A stretch of 9,001 nt of DNA from Actinomycetota bacterium (GTDB lineage: Bacteria > Actinomycetota > Acidimicrobiia > IMCC26256 > PALSA-610): contig JAUZEI010000104.1 in the NCBI GenBank assembly GCA_030839105.1, positions 1 to 9,001 on the forward strand. The letters are read 5' to 3'. Under the pieces are notes generated by a model. It was not told the DNA's origin. It ran no database searches and saw only the letters and a program-made list of their open reading frames with translations. Numbering within the stretch: position 1 is the stretch's first letter; each line of letters begins with the position of its first letter. A program made the translations under genes and the position numbers. Below are positions 5,875-9,001 of the stretch, piece by piece.

Positions 5875-6676
5875 GGGCCTTGCACTTCACGCACTGTTCG
5901 GCCCACGGGATGACCTCGAGCCGTGCGACCGGAATGCGGTCGAGACACGTCACGCAGACCCCGTACATGCCCGTGGGAATCCGCTCGAGCGCGCGGTCGA
6001 TGTCGTCGACGGTCTGGCGCGCGGTGGCCGACAACGACAGGTCGCGTTCGCGCTCGACGCTCACCGTGTCGCCTTCGCCCGACTCCTCGTCGAACTGGGT
6101 GTCGCCCTGCTCACGATCGGAAGCGAGCTGTTCGGCCGAGGCCTCGAGCTCCTCGGCCTGGCGCGCGTGACTGGCCCGTGCCTCGTCGAGGAGCTCGCGG
6201 AGCTTGTCGAGCGTGCTCGCCGCGAGGGGCGGCGGCAGTTTCTTCGGCGGCGGTTCCTTCTTGGCCGGCGGCGGCTTGGGGGCCGCCTTCGTTGCGGCGG
6301 GAGCGGGCGTGGGCTTGTTCGCGACCTTCATCGGGGCCTTTGTCGGCGCGGCGGGCGCTTTCTTGACCGTCGCCTTGGCCGTAATCGCTTTCTTTGTCGG
6401 CGCGGCCTTCTTCGCCACAAGCTTCTTGGTCGGAACCGTTGCCGGCTTCTTCGCGGCGGCCTTCTTCGCGACCTGCTTCTTCCCGGCCTGCTTGGTTGCC
6501 GGCTTCTTCGCGACCTGCTTGGTTGCGGCAACGACTTTCTTGGTCGTCGCCTTCTTGGTGCCCGTCGACGGTGTGCGGGCGGCCGACGCCTTCTTCTTCA
6601 CGATCTTCTTGGCCGTGACGGTCTTCGCGGACGCGGGCTTCGCCGTCTTGCGGGTGACCTTGGAAGTTGGGGCCAT
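5855..6676 (-). CDS. DksA/TraR C4-type zinc-finger protein with histone H1-like N-terminal tail
   Basis: A 273-residue protein in two unlike halves. Residues 1-150 are a disordered tail of Lys, Ala, Pro, Thr and Val with repeated KK pairs (AKKPA, TKKVV, AKKAAP); I count 41 lysines, and no Asp or Glu before E141. Residues 155-232 form an acidic helical, coiled-coil-like region, followed by the DksA/TraR zinc finger GMYGVCVTC...WAEQCVKC (C241, C244, C262, C265). DksA-type proteins insert a coiled coil into the RNA polymerase secondary channel; D203 lies roughly where DksA has its tip aspartates. The tail resembles histone H1-like DNA-binding tails and probably binds DNA or RNA (inference). Similar Lys-rich DksA-like proteins sit beside lspA in other actinobacteria. 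The start is ATG 6674-6676, with a weak AGG 5 nt upstream. First gene of the dksA-lspA-rluD operon. Confidence 0.92.
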   Translation of the reverse strand: MAPTSKVTRKTAKPASAKTVTAKKIVKKKASAARTPSTGTKKATTKKVVAATKQVAKKPATKQAGKKQVAKKAAAKKPATVPTKKLVAKKAAPTKKAITAKATVKKAPAAPTKAPMKVANKPTPAPAATKAAPKPPPAKKEPPPKKLPPPLAASTLDKLRELLDEARASHARQAEELEASAEQLASDREQGDTQFDEESGEGDTVSVERERDLSLSATARQTVDDIDRALERIPTGMYGVCVTCLDRIPVARLEVIPWAEQCVKCKARGERRR

Positions 6677-6706
6677 GCTGACCTACTCGGGTTCGTGCGG
6701 AGGTGG

Positions 6707-6763
6707 GAACGAGGCGTTCGGACGAGTTGTCGGACGAGCTGTGCGGACCGGCTCTCGAACGAG
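6707..6763. repeat. Four GRACGAG direct repeats upstream of the dksA-like gene
   Basis: The heptamer occurs as GAACGAG at 6707-6713, GGACGAG at 6720-6726 and 6732-6738, and GAACGAG at 6757-6763; three of the four are preceded by TC. Start-to-start distances are 13, 12 and 25 bp. The repeats lie within the 167-bp non-coding stretch 6677-6843, probably in the 5' untranslated leader of the dksA-lspA-rluD operon. A regulator-binding function is possible, but the repeats are short and the region is GC-rich. Confidence 0.3.
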
Positions 6764-6814
6764 TCGGCGGGCCCGGCGCCCGAACTTGCGGGCATCGGCC
6801 CCGGAAGGCGCCGG

Positions 6815-6820
6815 ATTGTA
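6815..6820 (-). promoter_or_regulatory. Candidate -10 (TACAAT) for the dksA-lspA-rluD operon
   Basis: TACAAT on the minus strand differs from the bacterial -10 consensus TATAAT at one position and stands out in GC-rich sequence. It lies between the end of the DUF167 gene and the dksA-like start, which is where an operon promoter is expected. No good -35 is seen at 16-18 bp. The leader would be about 130 nt. Confidence 0.45.
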
Positions 6821-6825
6821 GCGGT

Positions 6826-6854
6826 CCCGAGGGTCGCCTCCGGTCACCCTCGGG
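6826..6854 (-). terminator. Hairpin at the end of the L,D-transpeptidase/DUF167 operon
   Basis: CCCGAGGGT (6846-6854 read on the minus strand) pairs perfectly with ACCCTCGGG (6826-6834), giving a 9-bp GC-rich stem with an 11-nt loop. The stop codon of the DUF167 gene is at the edge of the stem. No U-tract follows, so it would be a non-canonical terminator of the kind often proposed in actinobacteria. It may also separate this operon from the dksA promoter a few bases downstream. Confidence 0.45.
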
Positions 6855-7155
6855 GCGGCCCTATCCACGGGGCCAGTCGCTGCTGCACCTCGCCCACCTC
6901 CAGGCCGGCGATTCGCAATTGCTTGAAACGAGACCGCTCTCCCGCCACCACGATCACGGTGTAGGGCGGGATCCCGAGTGCATCGGCGACCGCGATCCGC
7001 GCCGCGTCGGTCGCACGACCGTCGACCGGAGGCGCGGTGACGCGCACCTTCAGGGCATCCCCGTGGCGACCCACGATCTCGGTCCGCCCGCTCGTCGGCA
7101 ACACGTGTATGCGCACTACGACGCCGCCGTCGCCACTCTCGACGATGGCGCTCAC
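6844..7155 (-). CDS. DUF167 (YggU-like) family protein
   Basis: A 103-residue protein of the DUF167 family, small alpha/beta proteins found in bacteria, archaea and eukaryotes and without an established biochemical role. Recognised by the core VVVRIHVLPTSGRTEIVG, then LKVRVTAPPVDGRATDAA (35-52) and VIVVAGERSRFKQLRIAG (67-84), matching the family pattern of APPVDGkAN followed by a G..sR.K block. The start is GTG 7153-7155, 10 nt after the TGA of the L,D-transpeptidase gene, with no clear ribosome binding site, so it is probably expressed from the same mRNA. In many actinobacteria and proteobacteria this family lies near yggT or divIVA. Those genes are absent here, and the L,D-transpeptidase gene occupies the position. 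A hairpin overlaps its stop codon. Confidence 0.9.
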   Translation of the reverse strand: MSAIVESGDGGVVVRIHVLPTSGRTEIVGRHGDALKVRVTAPPVDGRATDAARIAVADALGIPPYTVIVVAGERSRFKQLRIAGLEVGEVQQRLAPWIGPPRG

Positions 7156-7165
7156 CGCCGGCGGC

Positions 7166-8662
7166 TCAGTACACCCAGACCGTCAGCCCGATCGGCATGA
7201 TGTTGTTGGCCCAGATCCAGTTCATCGCGTCGTTCGAGACCCGCGTGCACCCGTGTGACGCCGGGTACGGCGGAACCGACGTATACCCGTGCACGGCGAT
7301 GCCCGACCACGTGAAGTACTTGGGACGCCACAACGTACCGAGCGGCCCGTGGTCGGGACCGTCGACCTGGCGGATCACGGAGAAGATCCCTTCGGGCGTG
7401 TGCGCGGAGTAGCCGACACCGTCGAGGACGTACGGGTGGTCGGAACCGGTCGACGCATTGAAGGTGTAGTTGACGCGCCCGTTCTGCACCACGAACAGCA
7501 CCTGGCGCGCCTTGTCGATCTCGATCATCGAACCGGACGTCGACCGCGGCGCCGGACGCCCGGCACTGCGGAACTTGTTCTGCGTGAAGGCGTCGATGGC
7601 ACCGGTACGCGGCAGACCGTTCACCTTCTGGAAGGCGTACACCGCCTGCTGCATGTTGTCGTCGAACACGCCGTTCGCGCCGGGAAGCCAGTAGCCCATC
7701 GCCATGAGCCGGTTCTGCGCATCTGTCACCGCCTGGCCGCTCGCGCCGCTGCTCATCTGGCCGACGTCGGCGATGTTCGGGAGCGCCAGCATCCGGTAGC
7801 CGTTGCCGTCGGGCATCCCGACGACCTGGGCAACGTGGCGATCCGCGGGAACCTGACCGGTCGCGCTGCCCTGGAAGTGCGCGTCGCCGAACGTGAAGAC
7901 GCCGCCGTCGGCCGCGCCGAGCCAGTAGCCGTGACCGGAACCGTCGCGCGCCATGCCGACCACGGGCGCGTTCAGTCGCATCGCGCCCGTTGAGCCGTAG
8001 AAGCGCGCGTCACCGAAGGTGAAGATCCCGCCGTCGCGGGCAACGAGCCAGTAGCCCTTGCCGCTCGGCGTGGAAGCCATGCCGAGAACCGGCGCGGCGA
8101 GCCGCATGTTGCCGGTCGAGCCGTGGAAGCGAGCGGAACCGAACGAGAATACTCCGCCGTCGGCCGCGTAGAGCCAGTAGCCCTTGCCCTGCGGGCCGGG
8201 CACGAGCGACTTGATCGGCGCGTTCAGCGGCGTGCCGGACATCTGGCCGTAGGGCTTCGCGTCGCCGAACGGGAACACGGAGCCGTCGGCGGTGACGATC
8301 CAGTAGCCGCCGCCGCTCGGTGTCGCGGTCATGCCGACGACCGGCTGCGCGAGCGGCCAACCGGCCAGTGAGCCGAAGAACGGTGCGTTGAAGGAGAAGA
8401 TGCCGCCGTCGCCGGCGACCATCCAGTAGCCCTTGCCGTCGGCCGTCGTCGCCATCGCGACCACCGGCCGCACGAGTGCGATGCCGGCGGTGGATCCGCG
8501 CCATGTCGCGCTGCCGAACGCGTACACCTCGCTGTCGTGCGCGTTCGCGGCGGCGGCCGGTGCGGCGGTGCCGACGACGGAGGCGATCGCTCCGACCCCT
8601 CCCGACGCGATGACCAAGACGCCGCAAAGCAGCGCGCGAAACATGGAGGAGTGCCGACGCAT
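7166..8662 (-). CDS. Secreted L,D-transpeptidase with propeller-like repeats and peptidoglycan-binding domain
   Basis: A 498-residue exported protein, probably a cell-wall cross-linking enzyme. Residues 1-39 are a Sec signal peptide (MRRHSS, hydrophobic core, then APAAAANA). Residues 46-295 contain about six units of 41-43 residues with the pattern GKGYWLVAxDGGIFxFGDAxFxGSTG...APVVGMA (GYW at 78, 119, 161, 203, 245 and a degenerate GYR at 288), likely a beta-propeller. Residues 311-365 resemble a PG_binding_1 domain (DAQNRLMAMGYWLPGANGVFD, AFQKVNGLP). Residues 379-498 are a YkuD L,D-transpeptidase domain with H458 and SHGCTRVSN carrying catalytic C472. Such enzymes form 3-3 cross-links or anchor proteins to peptidoglycan. 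I chose ATG 8660-8662 because the signal peptide starts there and TAGCCT ends 7 nt upstream; the frame stays open to 8875 but that would overlap ileS. DUF167 follows in the same direction. Confidence 0.93.
   Translation of the reverse strand: MRRHSSMFRALLCGVLVIASGGVGAIASVVGTAAPAAAANAHDSEVYAFGSATWRGSTAGIALVRPVVAMATTADGKGYWMVAGDGGIFSFNAPFFGSLAGWPLAQPVVGMTATPSGGGYWIVTADGSVFPFGDAKPYGQMSGTPLNAPIKSLVPGPQGKGYWLYAADGGVFSFGSARFHGSTGNMRLAAPVLGMASTPSGKGYWLVARDGGIFTFGDARFYGSTGAMRLNAPVVGMARDGSGHGYWLGAADGGVFTFGDAHFQGSATGQVPADRHVAQVVGMPDGNGYRMLALPNIADVGQMSSGASGQAVTDAQNRLMAMGYWLPGANGVFDDNMQQAVYAFQKVNGLPRTGAIDAFTQNKFRSAGRPAPRSTSGSMIEIDKARQVLFVVQNGRVNYTFNASTGSDHPYVLDGVGYSAHTPEGIFSVIRQVDGPDHGPLGTLWRPKYFTWSGIAVHGYTSVPPYPASHGCTRVSNDAMNWIWANNIMPIGLTVWVY
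7778..8527 (-). repeat. Tandem 123-129 bp coding repeats of the propeller region
   Basis: The propeller units are visible in the DNA as well. The sequence CCAGTAGCC or a close variant recurs at 7922, 8048, 8174, 8300 and 8423, that is 126, 126, 126 and 123 bp apart, each near a CCGCCGTC motif. The units have diverged, so recent expansion is not evident. The most downstream unit (residues 271-295) is degenerate and the first (46-70) is partial. Confidence 0.85.
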
Positions 8663-8669
8663 TCGGCGG

Positions 8670-8675
8670 AGGCTA
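8670..8675 (-). promoter_or_regulatory. Candidate -10 (TAGCCT) for the L,D-transpeptidase gene
   Basis: TAGCCT on the minus strand ends 7 nt before the A of ATG 8662, fitting a leaderless transcript. There is no ribosome binding site in front of the start codon. No clear -35 is seen. Confidence 0.4.
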
Positions 8676-8711
8676 GTACCCCGACAGCCCAATCCCCGAC
8701 CGGGTCGCCGG

Positions 8712-8717
8712 TAACCT
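8712..8717 (+). promoter_or_regulatory. ileS: Candidate -10 (TAACCT) for ileS
   Basis: TAACCT ends 7 nt before the A of ATG 8725, the same layout as the divergent promoter 37 bp away. A GAGG lies only one base before the start codon, too close to act as a normal ribosome binding site. The shared intergenic region (8663-8724) is just 62 bp, so the two divergent promoters would lie very close to each other. Confidence 0.4.
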
Positions 8718-8724
8718 CCGAGGC

Positions 8725-9001
8725 ATGTTCCGCCCCGTCGATCCGTCGCTCGACCTCGTCGCGCTCGAAGAAGCGATGCTGGCGCGTTGGCGGAAGGACG
8801 ACGTCTTCGGCGAGTCGCTACGACGCCGGGCGGGAGCCCCGGAATGGGTGTTCTACGAGGGCCCGCCGACCGCAAACGGCAGACCCGGCATCCACCACGT
8901 GTGGGCCCGGCTCTTCAAAGACCTCTACCCGCGCTTCCACACGATGCGCGGCAAGCACGTCGATCGCAAAGCCGGTTGGGACTGTCACGGCTTGCCCGTC
9001 G
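8725..9001 (+). CDS. ileS: Isoleucyl-tRNA synthetase, type 2, with GIHH signature (5' end only)
   Basis: The first 92 residues of isoleucyl-tRNA synthetase, which charges tRNA-Ile for translation; the gene runs off the right edge. Recognised by WVFYEGPPTANGRPGIHH (41-58), FKDLYPRFHTMRGKHV and RKAGWDCHGLPV, the N-terminal part of the class I Rossmann fold of IleRS. The GPPTANG and TMRG...KAGWD blocks resemble the type 2 (eukaryote-like) IleRS rather than the type 1 enzyme of Escherichia coli. The usual HIGH motif (HxGH) reads G55-I56-H57-H58, with Gly and His swapped. The start ATG 8725 fits the usual opening before ALEEAMLARW. The KMSKS motif, editing domain and anticodon-binding domain are outside the window, so completeness cannot be judged. 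Confidence 0.95.
   Translation, partial: MFRPVDPSLDLVALEEAMLARWRKDDVFGESLRRRAGAPEWVFYEGPPTANGRPGIHHVWARLFKDLYPRFHTMRGKHVDRKAGWDCHGLPV

Noticed and set aside
6236..6640. Tandem repeat of mobile-element or satellite origin
   Set aside because: The repetition is explained by the Lys/Ala-rich protein tail it encodes, and the frame is intact.
6754..6763. Possible LexA/SOS box near the dksA-like gene
   Set aside because: Only the half-site CGAAC is present; the matching GTTCG at the required distance is missing.
5624..6964. 446-codon plus-strand open frame opposite lspA and the dksA-like gene
   Set aside because: It reads the Lys/Ala repeats backwards as Leu/Gly/Arg-rich sequence, crosses several genes and has no plausible start signal or domain.
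8663..8875. Upstream extension of the L,D-transpeptidase frame by 71 residues
   Set aside because: It would overlap the start of ileS on the other strand, is Arg/Gly-rich without motif, and would put the signal peptide inside the protein.

Overview
The window is a chromosomal housekeeping segment from a high-GC Gram-positive bacterium of the Actinomycetota. Supporting signs are the very high G+C, frequent GTG starts, a Lys/Ala-rich tail on a DksA-type protein, a DnaE1-type polymerase, and the neighbourhood ileS / dksA-like / lspA / rluD-like / dnaE, which is a familiar actinobacterial gene order. The secreted protein with GYW...DGGIFSFGDA repeats is of a kind I associate with Acidimicrobiia, so that class is my best guess (inference, not proven).

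Layout from left to right. 1-2561 (minus): dnaE, the replicative DNA polymerase III alpha subunit, with its 3' end cut off by the window; it appears to start at a CTG codon. 2562-2774: a non-coding stretch rich in palindromes (two 22-bp direct repeats, a smaller palindrome exactly midway between them, an 18-bp palindrome, and a 10-bp inverted repeat holding DnaA-box-like sequences). 2775-3899 (minus): a cytosolic type I phosphodiesterase/nucleotide pyrophosphatase-like enzyme. 3962-4393 (plus): a divergent Rrf2-family regulator with only two cysteines. 4402-6676 (minus): the operon dksA-like, lspA, rluD-like, with the first two genes overlapping by 20 bp. 6677-6843: the leader of that operon, with a consensus-like -10 and short direct repeats. 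6844-8662 (minus): a secreted L,D-transpeptidase with a beta-propeller-like N-terminal region, followed after 10 bp by a DUF167 (YggU-like) gene and a hairpin. 8725-9001 (plus): the 5' end of ileS, encoding a type 2 isoleucyl-tRNA synthetase whose HIGH motif reads GIHH.

The genes serve DNA replication (dnaE), rRNA modification (rluD-like), lipoprotein maturation (lspA), transcriptional control (dksA-like, rrf2), cell-wall cross-linking (L,D-transpeptidase) and translation (ileS). I see no mobile element, CRISPR array, tRNA, rRNA or defence island, and no clearly new multi-gene system. The points most worth a second look are the palindrome cluster upstream of dnaE, the GIHH signature of IleRS, the histone-like tail of the DksA protein, the propeller/L,D-transpeptidase fusion, the CTG start of dnaE, and three starts preceded by TAnnnT exactly 7 nt upstream, which suggests leaderless transcripts.
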